From positions 1-18,767 of the forward strand of contig NZ_CALJON010000004.1 in NCBI RefSeq assembly GCF_937981445.1: 18,767 nucleotides of DNA. The letters are read 5' to 3'. The DNA is from an uncultured Veillonella sp. (GTDB lineage: Bacteria > Bacillota > Negativicutes > Veillonellales > Veillonellaceae). This document shows, piece by piece, positions 7,743 through 16,014 of the stretch. The translations under genes and the position numbers were made by a program. The stretch's first letter is position 1. The number at the start of each line of letters is the position of its first letter. The notes below the pieces were generated by a model that worked only from the letters and a program-made list of their open reading frames with translations, did not search any database and was not told where the DNA came from.

Positions 7743-8116
7743 TAAAACGACTGTATCTCCCCTATGAGTCCGCTAGGGCCTATCGCGATCGAGGTATGGC
7801 TAAATGGATGGGTTTCTTTATTTCTGACCATCTCTCGGCCTTGCAAGAAAGTGCGATTACTGTTGAATTTGCAGAGGATGTAAGTGTGGACGAAATCCTA
7901 GAATGGCTCAGTCAAATTTATATTCAACAACTTATCATGACGTATTATGTAAAGTCTAAAAAAGGTATTCAAGAAATAAAAGGTCGTATCTTAGAGCTCA
8001 CCTTGGACCATATGATACTCCAGGTCCCGACTGATACAGCTACGCCTACATATGAACGAATTGAAATTATACATATTATAAAGCTAAGCAAAGGTGGTGA
8101 TGATGATGCATTCTAG
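7739..8116 (+). CDS. YolD-like protein
   Basis: The protein has 125 residues. The segment RAYRDRGMAKWMGFFISDHLSAL (about residues 14-36) fits the YolD family signature of an RGM-KW core followed by a hydrophobic stretch. The remainder (residues ~40-115) is a beta-rich region of similar length to the family. YolD-like genes typically sit directly downstream of UvrX/YqjW-type Y-family polymerases in Firmicutes, as here, with ATGA overlap. The family is thought to be an accessory or homolog linked to the UmuD position in the operon, but its biochemical role is not settled. Expression should follow the polymerase promoter. The DDDAF C-terminus overlaps the start of the next gene. Confidence 0.8.
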   Translation: MIKRLYLPYESARAYRDRGMAKWMGFFISDHLSALQESAITVEFAEDVSVDEILEWLSQIYIQQLIMTYYVKSKKGIQEIKGRILELTLDHMILQVPTDTATPTYERIEIIHIIKLSKGGDDDAF

Positions 8117-8438
8117 GCCCTTTCAAAAAAATGAAATTCAATTTGCCTATTTTTCGGAAAATTATTTAAAATTTGAAGCTGATTTCTATCGCTACTCCGC
8201 CATGCACATTCCGCTAACCTTTTTAACAGACGACATTTTACATAGCATGGCTGAAGCACAAAGTAATTATTTTAAATTAAATAAAGAAAATGCCAAAGAT
8301 CATCGTGCCCATTATTTCTTCTTTACATTGCAAATTATAAAATCAACGCCTTTAATTCGCCAATATGTGTATGTAGGTCATTCGCTCTGTTCGAGTCCCT
8401 TTAACGAGACTACAGAAAAAATTCAAACGGCTAAGTAA
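8103..8438 (+). CDS. Hypothetical protein, third gene of the SOS operon
   Basis: About 111 residues. Two GTG and three ATG codons in a row (8094-8108) can serve as start; AAAGGTGG at 8090-8097 best suits an ATG at 8103 or 8106. The coding region overlaps the end of the YolD gene by roughly a dozen bases, so it is almost certainly translated from the same mRNA. I do not recognise the family. No membrane segment or signal peptide is seen. The sequence is mixed alpha/beta, with many aromatic residues (FAYFSENYLKFEADFYRY; HYFFFTL) and a conserved-looking HxPLTFLTDD segment. It precedes the operon terminator by only a few bases. By position it may assist polymerase function or be a DNA-damage-induced protein; this is guilt by association only. 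Confidence 0.7.
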   Translation: MMHSRPFQKNEIQFAYFSENYLKFEADFYRYSAMHIPLTFLTDDILHSMAEAQSNYFKLNKENAKDHRAHYFFFTLQIIKSTPLIRQYVYVGHSLCSSPFNETTEKIQTAK

Positions 8439-8440
8439 AA

Positions 8441-8494
8441 TAAAACTAGCCATAAGATTTGACTACATAGGGGCCCGTTCTTATGGCTAGTTTA
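8441..8494. terminator. Strong bidirectional terminator between convergent operons
   Basis: TAAAACTAGCCATAAGA (8441-8457) and TCTTATGGCTAGTTTA (8479-8494) pair over about 16 bases around a 21-base loop. A T-rich run follows on the plus strand and also on the minus strand. It immediately follows the stop at 8438 and can also end the convergent transcript whose last gene stops at 8609. Confidence 0.85.
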
Positions 8495-8608
8495 TTTTAT
8501 ATAAACAATATGTTGCCTCTTCATAGGTGCCGGCAATAGATAATGTGTTAATAATAGAATACAGACCTATTAATATACAACGTATTGTTATATCTAACAC
8601 TATTAAAT

Positions 8609-10201
8609 TTATTTTTCAAGGCTTACTTTTCTATATAAAGTATCCTTTGGGAATCGTTCTACCACTTCCCAACGGCCTGACAAGTTTTCTAAGAAATCTT
8701 TTTCTCTTTTATTACTTACTAAAGCTACTACATGACTAGTCTGATTAATTTTCTCTTCTGCCACAAAAGGCATTACATTTTTATTATTCCAATTCATAGC
8801 AGATGGCCTAAGACTTGGAATGTCTTCGGCTTTAGCAAGGCGATAAATTAACTGATTGCTATAAAATACTGATGAAGCTCGATAGTCTCCATAACTTACT
8901 ACTATATCGCCAGATTTAACAATTGTAGTTACAGCCTTTGAAATAGCTCCGCCTGAGTACATATAACAATATGGTATGGCTACCATGAAGGTTAAAATTG
9001 TATATACAATCATGCTTCCTATAGACAAGTATCTTACTATTTTTACATGTGTAACTAACATGCGCCCCATCAATATAGCAATGGGCATCATATATGGCAA
9101 GGTATATGTTGTATATTTAGTAGCCATATTTTGAAAAAAGAAAAACACTGTGCCAGCCCAAATTAGCAAAAATAAAGTCGTATCATCCAAGGTTTTCAAT
9201 TTATCTTTTAAACAAGACCAAGATAAACCTATTTGACCATTATGCTCTTTCCAATAGTTACGTAAGGCAATAGGCAAAGTAAATACCCAAGGAACGAATC
9301 CAATACAAAAAATACCGGTGTAATAATACCATACATCTACATTAGGATGCTCCGATACGGTGGCACGTAATACATTATGAACACCTAAAAATACCATGAC
9401 AAAATCCATACCATGCACTGCATACATATAGAGATACCAAGGCAAGCCTATGACAAAAAAGAAAAGGAAACCCGAAAACAATTTCATATGCTTAAAAGCC
9501 TTTACATCTCGCTTCATAAGAAGAAATATTATAGCAATTAAACCTGGCAATAATAGCCCTATGGGCCCTTTAGTAAGTACGGCTAAAGCAGCAAACCCAT
9601 AAGCCCCCCAATACCATTTATAGTCGGTTTTATAGCCTAAATAAAAGCAAATCAAACTGGCACTAAAAAATACAAATAAGGTCATATCAGTAATCACGGC
9701 CTTAGAAATGAGCCAATACTCAAATGATGTGCCTAGTACTAAGCTAGAAACCAAAGCAGTTTTACGATTATACAAATAAGTAGTAAAACCATAGGTTAGG
9801 TATAAGCCCAAGAGTCCTGTTAAGGCCGTAAAAAATCGAGCTGACCACTCAGAAATGCCCCATAATTTAAAGGCACCGATTAGTTCCCAGTAAAAGAAAA
9901 TAGGCTTATCATACCAATAATTACCATAGATTTGCGGTGACATATAATTATGCGCTGCCACCATCTCTTTAGCGGTTAATACATAATTTGACTCTACTGG
10001 ATCTGTAATAAATAATGCATCATTACCAAGAAAAAATAGACAGATACTAACTAAAGTCAATATTACTAGATGAGTTTGTAACTCATACTTTTGAAATAAA
10101 GCCTTCTTAATCGATTGGTAAGTTATTTTATGCATTGTAGATGTTGCTAACTCTTGATGACCTAAAACGCCTTGTGCCTTTAATTTAATATTCGCTTTCA
10201 T
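8609..10201 (-). CDS. GT39 (ArnT/PMT-like) membrane glycosyltransferase
   Basis: The protein has 530 residues with about ten to twelve hydrophobic segments between residues ~45 and ~410, then a soluble C-terminal part of about 120 residues. Family features include the acidic DPVESNY near residue 67 (first periplasmic loop, catalytic Asp in ArnT/PMT enzymes) and NYWYDKPIFFYW around 94-105, matching the KPP-x-x-YW pattern. LTKGPIG follows at 209-215. Such enzymes transfer a sugar from a polyprenyl-phosphate carrier to lipid A, protein or another envelope acceptor; the acceptor cannot be told from the sequence. GGGAG nine bases upstream supports the start at 10201. It lies 14 bases after a PAP2 phosphatase gene, so the two are cotranscribed. 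A lipid-phosphate phosphatase and a lipid-linked sugar transferase make a coherent envelope-modification pair. Confidence 0.88.
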   Translation of the reverse strand: MKANIKLKAQGVLGHQELATSTMHKITYQSIKKALFQKYELQTHLVILTLVSICLFFLGNDALFITDPVESNYVLTAKEMVAAHNYMSPQIYGNYWYDKPIFFYWELIGAFKLWGISEWSARFFTALTGLLGLYLTYGFTTYLYNRKTALVSSLVLGTSFEYWLISKAVITDMTLFVFFSASLICFYLGYKTDYKWYWGAYGFAALAVLTKGPIGLLLPGLIAIIFLLMKRDVKAFKHMKLFSGFLFFFVIGLPWYLYMYAVHGMDFVMVFLGVHNVLRATVSEHPNVDVWYYYTGIFCIGFVPWVFTLPIALRNYWKEHNGQIGLSWSCLKDKLKTLDDTTLFLLIWAGTVFFFFQNMATKYTTYTLPYMMPIAILMGRMLVTHVKIVRYLSIGSMIVYTILTFMVAIPYCYMYSGGAISKAVTTIVKSGDIVVSYGDYRASSVFYSNQLIYRLAKAEDIPSLRPSAMNWNNKNVMPFVAEEKINQTSHVVALVSNKREKDFLENLSGRWEVVERFPKDTLYRKVSLEK

Positions 10202-10215
10202 CTCTTGGCTCTCCC

Positions 10216-10836
10216 TTATTCTTTGCCTTGTACAACAGCTTCTTGTTTCATATTAGTCTCCTTGTGGCTTACTATATTTTGTTTCAATCCAATCCACGAA
10301 TTGCACCAAGTCATGCCATAGTATTGCACTAATTTAACACTGCCATATCCAATACATAGTCCAAGAATGATACCACCCAATACATCTGTTGGATAATGTA
10401 CGGTTAAATATAAACGGGAAAAAGCCATACTAATTGCTAGCCCCAATACAAGGTAACGACCGTTAAGTCGATGCATAAGTGCTATCGTAGCTATAGCAAA
10501 AGAAGACCACGTATGACCAGACGGAAAGGAATAGCCACTAGGTGGCGTAATCAACAAGGACAAAGAAGGGTCCACTATAAAAGGCCGAAATCGGGCAATA
10601 AGGGGCTTAAGTCCTATATTGCAAATTAATACGCCAAGACATAATGCGATTATCATAGTAAATCCAGTCTTCCGATATTTCTTATTTATTAGCAAATATA
10701 GGCCTAATACAATCCACATAGCACCACTGTCACCGAGCTTGGTAAACCACACCATGCCCATATCAAGCCAAGATGTATGAATATATTGTACAATCATATG
10801 TAATATAGTTAAGTCAATCTGTGTAATCCAATCCAT
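10216..10836 (-). CDS. PAP2-family lipid phosphatase (possible undecaprenyl-pyrophosphate phosphatase)
   Basis: The protein has 206 residues and about five membrane segments. All three PAP2 signature motifs are intact: K77-x6-R84-P85 (KPLIARFRP), P105-S-G-H108, and S140-R141-x5-H147-x3-D151. H108 and H147 are the expected catalytic histidines. Family members remove phosphate from phosphatidic acid, polyprenyl pyrophosphate or lipid A. The BcrC-like size and the adjoining polyprenyl-sugar transferase favour a lipid carrier or lipid A substrate. GAGG eight bases upstream supports the start. It is the first gene of a two-gene operon. I see no convincing promoter in the 220 bases upstream, only a TATACT that lacks a good -35. 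Confidence 0.9.
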   Translation of the reverse strand: MDWITQIDLTILHMIVQYIHTSWLDMGMVWFTKLGDSGAMWIVLGLYLLINKKYRKTGFTMIIALCLGVLICNIGLKPLIARFRPFIVDPSLSLLITPPSGYSFPSGHTWSSFAIATIALMHRLNGRYLVLGLAISMAFSRLYLTVHYPTDVLGGIILGLCIGYGSVKLVQYYGMTWCNSWIGLKQNIVSHKETNMKQEAVVQGKE

Positions 10837-10951
10837 AATACGTACCTCATATCATTATGTTTCTTAATTCTAATGTTATTGCACTCAGTATACACAAAAG
10901 ACTTAAACAACTTGTTAGTAAGTTTTAAAAGAATTTTAAACAAATGCACAT

Positions 10952-10989
10952 AAAAAAAGACCTACCCATGCTCCCACATGAGTAGATCT
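10952..10989 (-). terminator. Terminator after the response regulator gene
   Basis: On the minus strand AGATCTACTCATG (10989-10977) pairs with CATGGGTAGGTCT (10970-10958) across a six-base loop, with two G-U pairs. A run of seven U follows at 10958-10952. On the plus strand the wobble pairs become mismatches, so it works mainly for the minus-strand transcript ending at 11057. Confidence 0.75.
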
Positions 10990-11056
10990 TTTTACTTATT
11001 CTATTAGTAACACGGCCCGATTGTATTACGTTAAGGTTCTATGCGTTAGATGTAAA

Positions 11057-11758
11057 CTAAATTTTAAATCGATAGCCTACACCCCAAACGGTTTCAATAT
11101 ATTTAGGATTACTAGGGTCATCTTCAATTTTATCTCGCAAGCGATTGATGTGAACAGCCACCGTGGCCACATCGCCTACAGCATCAAAACCCCATATTTT
11201 TTCGTACAAGCTTTCTTTATCGAATACAATGTCTGCGTTTTTCACTAGAAAAACGAGTAATTCATATTCCTTATTTTTTAAATACACTTCCTCATTATGT
11301 ACGAAAACACGATGAGCACTTGGTTGTATGCGCAAATGGCCCACTACATATTCTGTATCACGCGCATCAGTACCAACGCCATGGGAGCCCACAAGGCGTT
11401 CGTATTGTGCCAAGTTGGCCTTCACACGAGCCACTAGAATGCTAGGGGAAAATGGTTTTTCAATATAGTCATCAGCCCCTAGTCCAAGACCACGAATTTT
11501 ATCAATATCTTCTTGTTTTGCTGTAACGAGTAAAATAGGAATCGTAAGTTCTTTGCGCAATTCTTTACAAATAGCGAAACCATCCATGGTCGGAAGCATC
11601 ACGTCTAGTAAAATTAAATTAAACTGTCCTGATAAGGCTCGTTCTAAACCTTCTTGACCATCGGCCACAATCTCCACTTCAAAGCCATTAATCTCCAAAT
11701 AATCTCGCTCAATTTCAGCAATAGCTTGGTCATCTTCTATAATTAAAATCCGTTTCAT
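11057..11758 (-). CDS. OmpR/PhoB-family response regulator
   Basis: The protein has 233 residues. The receiver domain (1-~120) has the acidic pocket E8-D9-D10, phospho-acceptor D52 in LLDVMLP, T79 and K101 in IEKPF. A winged-helix DNA-binding domain (~135-233) ends with the classic VAVHINRLRDKIEDDPSNPKY...GVGYRFKI. It should be phosphorylated by the sensor kinase encoded just upstream and bind promoter DNA as a dimer. The regulon is not evident; nearby candidates are the antiporter and the PAP2/GT39 envelope genes. AAAGGAG seven bases before the ATG is part of a degenerate 12-bp tandem repeat. The 190-base gap to the kinase gene is long for a two-component pair. Confidence 0.95.
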   Translation of the reverse strand: MKRILIIEDDQAIAEIERDYLEINGFEVEIVADGQEGLERALSGQFNLILLDVMLPTMDGFAICKELRKELTIPILLVTAKQEDIDKIRGLGLGADDYIEKPFSPSILVARVKANLAQYERLVGSHGVGTDARDTEYVVGHLRIQPSAHRVFVHNEEVYLKNKEYELLVFLVKNADIVFDKESLYEKIWGFDAVGDVATVAVHINRLRDKIEDDPSNPKYIETVWGVGYRFKI

Positions 11759-11765
11759 GAATTAA

Positions 11766-11886
11766 CTCCTTTATATACCCCTTTATGCAATTCTTTATAT
11801 ACCCTTTTATATAAGCCCTTATACTTCTTTGTATAACTCTTTATACAAAACCTTTTACCACTCTTTTTATAATTCCTTATATCGTC
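11766..11886 (-). repeat. Degenerate 10-12 bp tandem repeat in the leader of the response regulator gene
   Basis: On the minus strand, units such as TATATAAAGGAG, TGCATAAAGGGG, TATATAAAGAAT and TATATAAAAGGG follow one another at exactly 12-base steps between 11766 and 11813. More degenerate 10-13 base units continue to about 11886. The copy nearest the gene supplies its Shine-Dalgarno sequence AAAGGAG, and several other units carry similar purine-rich cores. Confidence 0.65.
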
Positions 11887-11948
11887 CTTCACCTAGCACG
11901 TTCAGCTGATCCTAAATCTAATATTGTATCCTATACTATGCTAAGCCT

Positions 11949-13451
11949 TTATCTAGCATTTTCATCCAAATGCGGTAAGGTAATGGTTATGGCTAATCCC
12001 TGTGGTGCTACTAGGGACGCTTCGACCTGACCCGCCATACGATGCACTAATTTTTGCACGATAGCAAGGCCTAAACCACTGCCCTTTTGTGGCTGACGCC
12101 GTGCCGCATCACCACGATAAAACACATCAAATAAACGCGCCAAAACATCAGAGTTTACGCCTGGACCATCATCGGCAATACATAATTGAACAGCCCTAGT
12201 CTTACCTAGCAGTCCCGCCGATGGTGCATCACTTGCCGAGGACACAAGCTTACAGCATATAACGGCATGGCCCTGATTTTGCACCTTGTATTTCACAGAA
12301 TTATCTAGAATATTGGTAATAATACGATTTAGCTGGAATGTATCAGCCCATACAGCTATCGTGGAATCCACTGGCTCGAGCTCCACAAGCAGGCCTTTTT
12401 GAGCGTAATTGTCTTTTTCTCGTTCATAGAAATCTTGTAAAAACTGCTGTAAATTCACAGCTTCTGGATAATAGGGATATTCATCTAAGTCCATTTTAGA
12501 AAAAGCAAATAGCTCTGTAATCATATGCTCTAATTCATTAGATTTAGTCAAAATCATCTGTGCATACTTGGCCCGCTTATCTGGCGTGGACGCCACATTG
12601 TCAGCGAGACCCTCTGCATACGCTTTAATAGATGTTAAAGGAGACCGTAAGTCATGTGAAATGCTGGCTAGTAATTCTTTTCGATTTGTCTCTTGCCGCT
12701 GCACCAGTTCCACCGACTCTTTCAAGCGTTTAGCCATGTCATTAAAATCTTCGCACACTGGCTTAAATTCGTCATTCCGATCATACTTAAGGCTTACACT
12801 CAAATTTCCCTCTTTAATTTCCTTTACGCCCTTAGATAAAGTAGTTAGAGCCGATTTTATAGAATTAAACGTAAATCGTGTAAGCAGTCGATTTGCCACT
12901 AAAATAATTCCCACAATGCATATAAAAATAAAAATAAGCGTATATTTTACAGTATTTTTCCCTGGCCAATGCAAGGTGTTAAGCTCATAACCAAATACAT
13001 AGGCCTTGTATAGCCCTTGTTCCGTCATGATATGGCGTACTGATACAGCCTCTTCGCCAGCTGAAATAATGCCCGTATGATCTAAGGTATCCGCTACAGT
13101 ACGTAAACGATTGGCCTCATTATCAGGCTCAATGCCCCAAGTACACAATTCACCACTTGGATCTTTTACTTGCACTGTGTACCCCGTTAAATACCGCAAA
13201 GACGTGGCCACATCAGATATTTTAGGATTTTGACCACGGCGACTTGTTTCTAAAATCTTGCCTTCAATCTGCGTCAACATAAAGGTACTATTTTGCTCAA
13301 AATCTTCTAAATCCTGAACGCCTATATTATTTTGTTGCACTAAAGGAGCCCACAAGGCGGTAATGCCAAAAAACAGCACTACCACGGCCAATACAGCGGG
13401 GATAGCAATCATCAAAAAGTTAGAAATAGATAATCGATTTTTTATTGTCAT
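11949..13451 (-). CDS. Two-component sensor histidine kinase
   Basis: The protein has 500 residues. Membrane helix 1 is at ~12-33, a ~130-residue extracytoplasmic sensor region follows, helix 2 is at ~169-190, and a HAMP domain spans ~190-245. HisKA has SISHDLRSPLTSI with phospho-acceptor H266. The ATPase domain has N-box NRIITNILDNSVKY (375-388), G1 DDGPG (427-431), F-box FDVFYRG (441-447) and G2 GSGLGLAIV (457-465). All catalytic motifs are intact. The sensor region has no motif I can name, so the signal is unknown. The start is set by GGAGG six bases upstream. It lies between an antiporter gene (77-base gap) and its response regulator, an inverted kinase-first order. Ionic or envelope stress sensing is a plausible guess from the neighbours. 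Confidence 0.94.
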   Translation of the reverse strand: MTIKNRLSISNFLMIAIPAVLAVVVLFFGITALWAPLVQQNNIGVQDLEDFEQNSTFMLTQIEGKILETSRRGQNPKISDVATSLRYLTGYTVQVKDPSGELCTWGIEPDNEANRLRTVADTLDHTGIISAGEEAVSVRHIMTEQGLYKAYVFGYELNTLHWPGKNTVKYTLIFIFICIVGIILVANRLLTRFTFNSIKSALTTLSKGVKEIKEGNLSVSLKYDRNDEFKPVCEDFNDMAKRLKESVELVQRQETNRKELLASISHDLRSPLTSIKAYAEGLADNVASTPDKRAKYAQMILTKSNELEHMITELFAFSKMDLDEYPYYPEAVNLQQFLQDFYEREKDNYAQKGLLVELEPVDSTIAVWADTFQLNRIITNILDNSVKYKVQNQGHAVICCKLVSSASDAPSAGLLGKTRAVQLCIADDGPGVNSDVLARLFDVFYRGDAARRQPQKGSGLGLAIVQKLVHRMAGQVEASLVAPQGLAITITLPHLDENAR

Positions 13452-13528
13452 TAAAGCCCTCCATACTCTTTCTAACTCATTATAGTTAATAATTCTTCAT
13501 TACACCCACTACATTCAAATTATATATA

Positions 13529-14722
13529 TTACAACTCTTCATTCTTTTCAAGTAAACGCTTATAGCTTTTTTCCATTAAAATAGCACCCAAAGGTGTAGT
13601 AATAACGATGGCCATAACAGCTGCGGTTAAAATAAGATGACCACTAGCAAGGCCCATAGTTAGGGGAATCCCACCAATGGCAGCTTGCACAGATGCCTTA
13701 GGCCAATAGGACACTATCGTATAAAGACGCTCTTTTTTATTTAACGGTGAGCCACTCACACTAATCAATACACCTAAGGACCGAGCCAATAATCCTAATA
13801 CTAAAAGCACCACTAATGTAGCCCCTGCCATGGTAATGTATGGAATATTAATAGCTGCCCCTACGAGGACAAATAAGAGTACTTCTGTAGGTCCCCATAA
13901 AACTGACACGCTATGCGATATATGTTGCCCCACCTCATCAGTACTTAAGGAGCGCACTAAACTGGCCATGACCATAACAGCTAATAGACCTGATGTAGGA
14001 ATCCATTGACCTATATAATTGCCTAAGTTCATTAATCCTATCGATACGCCCACTAGCACAATACCGGCACTCATCACATTAGTAGGTTTCCACATCATAA
14101 ATAGGCGCCACATAATGAAACCACCCAAAGTCCCTATAACAAGGCCCATACTAATGGCAATGGGAAACTCTTCTACGACCTGTAATAAAGTCATATTGCC
14201 TTTTATAAAATCAAGCAACACGCCAAAGATGGTAACTACAATAATATCATCGAGGGCTGACCCAGCTAGTAATAATTGTGGCACCCCCTTTTTAATGCCA
14301 TATTTTTCCTTTATTAATTCCGTCATTCTAAACACTACGACCGCTGGTGATACGGCACATACGACGGCACCAAATAAAAAACCTTCCACCCAAGAGAGTT
14401 GAAATAACCAATGACTCAAACTGGCCAAAGTAATAATTTCTAACGCTGAGGGCAAAAAGGCCATGCCCACCACAGGCCGTCCTAAAGTGCGAATGTCTTT
14501 AATGCGAAGAGATATGCCGGCTTTTAATAAAATAACGAGCAATGCCAAAGTGCGAAACTCACCACTTACAGCTATCATATCATCGCTTAATAACTGAAAT
14601 CCCATAGGCCCCAAAACAATTCCTACGAGAATCATCCCAATAATTCGTGGAATGCGCAGCAAATTGGCTACATAAGAACCAGCCATACCGCCTAAAAATA
14701 TATAGGCTAAGGATACTAACAT
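13529..14722 (-). CDS. Cation/proton antiporter (CPA family, Na+(K+)/H+ exchanger domain)
   Basis: The protein has 397 residues from the ATG at 14722, chosen over an upstream in-frame ATG (14857). GGAGG lies five bases before it, and a promoter at 14753-14781 would leave the longer form without its start. It is almost wholly hydrophobic, with about 12 membrane segments. The opening LRIPRIIGMILVGIVLGPMG matches the N-terminal helix of monovalent cation:proton antiporters. A VSPAVVV stretch at ~124-130 and the adjacent aspartates D158-D159 in GSALDDIIVVT are the ion-binding core; a DD pair is typical of electrogenic CPA2-type carriers. No TrkA-N or USP regulatory domain is attached. It should exchange Na+ or K+ for H+ across the inner membrane. 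It lies between thiN and the kinase/regulator genes on the same strand. Confidence 0.88.
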   Translation of the reverse strand: MLVSLAYIFLGGMAGSYVANLLRIPRIIGMILVGIVLGPMGFQLLSDDMIAVSGEFRTLALLVILLKAGISLRIKDIRTLGRPVVGMAFLPSALEIITLASLSHWLFQLSWVEGFLFGAVVCAVSPAVVVFRMTELIKEKYGIKKGVPQLLLAGSALDDIIVVTIFGVLLDFIKGNMTLLQVVEEFPIAISMGLVIGTLGGFIMWRLFMMWKPTNVMSAGIVLVGVSIGLMNLGNYIGQWIPTSGLLAVMVMASLVRSLSTDEVGQHISHSVSVLWGPTEVLLFVLVGAAINIPYITMAGATLVVLLVLGLLARSLGVLISVSGSPLNKKERLYTIVSYWPKASVQAAIGGIPLTMGLASGHLILTAAVMAIVITTPLGAILMEKSYKRLLEKNEEL

Positions 14723-14752
14723 ACATGCCTCCAAAACGCTAAGTAGCGCAAT

Positions 14753-14781
14753 ATATAAAATATAAACTCGACTCCAGTCAA
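14753..14781 (-). promoter_or_regulatory. Promoter of the antiporter gene
   Basis: TTGACT (14776-14781), 17 bases and TTATAT (14753-14758) on the minus strand lie about 30 bases before the ATG at 14722. This gives the antiporter, and perhaps the kinase and regulator, expression independent of thiN. Confidence 0.55.
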
Positions 14782-14871
14782 CTGTATAAAAACGCCATGC
14801 TATTGCCACTACACCACAAAATGCAATCCTACTAAGGCTACACGGCAACAATAGCACTAGACACTACGCGT

Positions 14872-15489
14872 TTACATCATCTTTGACTCCACTACCATCA
14901 AAATACCAGCCCCTACAGAAATAGTCGCTGGTCCCCGCCATTCATTACTGACGCCCAGGGGAAATGAATTAGTAAAGGTAACCTCATCTACTTCATATTT
15001 TGTACCTTTTATACGTACTTTTTCACAAATATCCGTAAGGGAAAATACAGATAATGCATAATTCAATCTCGGCTGTAAGGTAATAGTCCTTTCACTCAAT
15101 ACATGGACCCGTTGATTTTGACTAAACAGGGTTACCGATGCCCCTTCTTTGACAGCAAATGTGGCCGCTTGAATATTCCCCCACAAATGGTCAAAGCGAC
15201 CACCAAAAGCACAATACATATAAATCTGAGAGGCCCCTTCTCCTATAGCGTAGCGAAGGGCTGCTAATGCATCGGTATCATCCTTTTCTACAGGTAACGT
15301 AAGGACAGGTATATCAGTTGGTATTTGTCCTTCATAGGAATCAAAATCCCCTACTAATAAATGAGGCTTGATTCCATTTTTCTTAGCATATGTATAGCCT
15401 CTATCGCACGCAATAATATAATCGGCGCGTTCTATCTGGTCAAAACTATCCTCTGTGCCACCAAGGATAATTGCGCAAATTTGTTTCAT
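14872..15489 (-). CDS. thiN: Thiamine pyrophosphokinase (thiamine diphosphokinase)
   Basis: The protein has 205 residues, the usual bacterial length. It transfers pyrophosphate from ATP to thiamine, making thiamine diphosphate directly. Family motifs are ACDRGYTYAKKNGIKPHLLVGDFDS (28-51, with the catalytic acidic GDFDS), KDDTD (69-73), FGGRFDH (95-101, substrate binding) and the C-terminal SNEW (181-184) before a beta strand rich in G and V. GGGAG five bases upstream sets the start. The cytosolic enzyme would allow use of salvaged thiamine. No TPP riboswitch is recognisable in the leader. The antiporter behind it has its own promoter, so the two may be only partly cotranscribed. Confidence 0.94.
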   Translation of the reverse strand: MKQICAIILGGTEDSFDQIERADYIIACDRGYTYAKKNGIKPHLLVGDFDSYEGQIPTDIPVLTLPVEKDDTDALAALRYAIGEGASQIYMYCAFGGRFDHLWGNIQAATFAVKEGASVTLFSQNQRVHVLSERTITLQPRLNYALSVFSLTDICEKVRIKGTKYEVDEVTFTNSFPLGVSNEWRGPATISVGAGILMVVESKMM

Positions 15490-15756
15490 ACGAACTCCCT
15501 ATTATGTACTATGACTTTCTTATATATCGTGTACTATAACTCTCTTTATATAAAATCTTACTTTATAGTATATACGATTATAATACGCGTCAGTATAGAA
15601 AAATGCAAAGTTTATAAAAATTTTAAAAATAAACTAATCACTCCAATAAAAAAAATTAATCATCACGACTAGAATGTAAAGCTCCCATATAAGACCACGT
15701 ACTCAAAGCAGAATCTAAATCCACCCTAGATTGTTCTATACAATATGGCAAACGCC

Positions 15757-15911
15757 AAAAATATAGCACACTCATATAACACAAAAAACTATAGCACATG
15801 CATATAACACTAAAAACTATAGCACATGCATATAACGCCAAAAACTATAGTACACGCATATAACATCAAAAACTATAGTACACGCATATAACATCAAAAA
15901 CTATAGCACAA
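15757..15911. repeat. 28-bp tandem minisatellite, about 5.5 units
   Basis: Units begin at 15757 (27 bases), 15784, 15812, 15840 and 15868, with a partial one at 15896. Each reads AAAAACTATAG(C/T)ACA(T/C)GCAT followed by ATAAC and three variable bases. The two central units differ by C/T swaps shared with their neighbours, a sign of unit duplication. The units abut directly with no spacers. Confidence 0.85.
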
Positions 15912-15954
15912 AAAGCCGCCTCACTAATCTCTTACTAGATTAATGAAGCGGCTT
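15912..15954 (-). terminator. Terminator of the DoxX gene
   Basis: The arms around AAGCCGC-C-TCA-C-TAATCT and AGATTA-A-TGA-A-GCGGCTT form a long stem with a seven-base loop. On the minus strand it is followed by TTTTTGTG. It lies about 60 bases after the DoxX stop. Confidence 0.8.
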
Positions 15955-16014
15955 CTTTGCTTGTTTCTTTATTTTTATTTATTTGCTTGTTTCTTTATTT
16001 CGTTAACTTATTTG

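Larger units (their letters stand above)
15490..16014. other. 525-base gene-free stretch between thiN and the DoxX gene
   Basis: It contains a repetitive AT-rich thiN leader (15500-15560), a possible -10 (TATAAT on the minus strand at 15577-15582, no good -35), an A-rich segment, the 28-bp minisatellite and the DoxX terminator. I see no credible coding region: a short minus-strand open frame at 15656-15841 lies partly in the minisatellite and lacks a ribosome binding site. Confidence 0.6.

Noticed and set aside
8527..8739. 70-codon plus-strand open frame overlapping the end of the GT39 gene
   Set aside because: It is antisense to a clear gene, has no Shine-Dalgarno sequence and lies downstream of a terminator.
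15490..15580. TPP riboswitch in front of thiN
   Set aside because: The leader lacks the conserved CTGAGA and ACCTGATC-type elements; it is AT-rich repetitive sequence.
15656..15841. 61-codon open frame on the minus strand
   Set aside because: It starts inside the 28-bp repeats, has no ribosome binding site and no recognisable content; the AT-rich repeat explains it.
15757..15911. CRISPR-like array of 28-bp repeats
   Set aside because: Units abut directly with no unique spacers and there are no cas genes; it is a tandem minisatellite.
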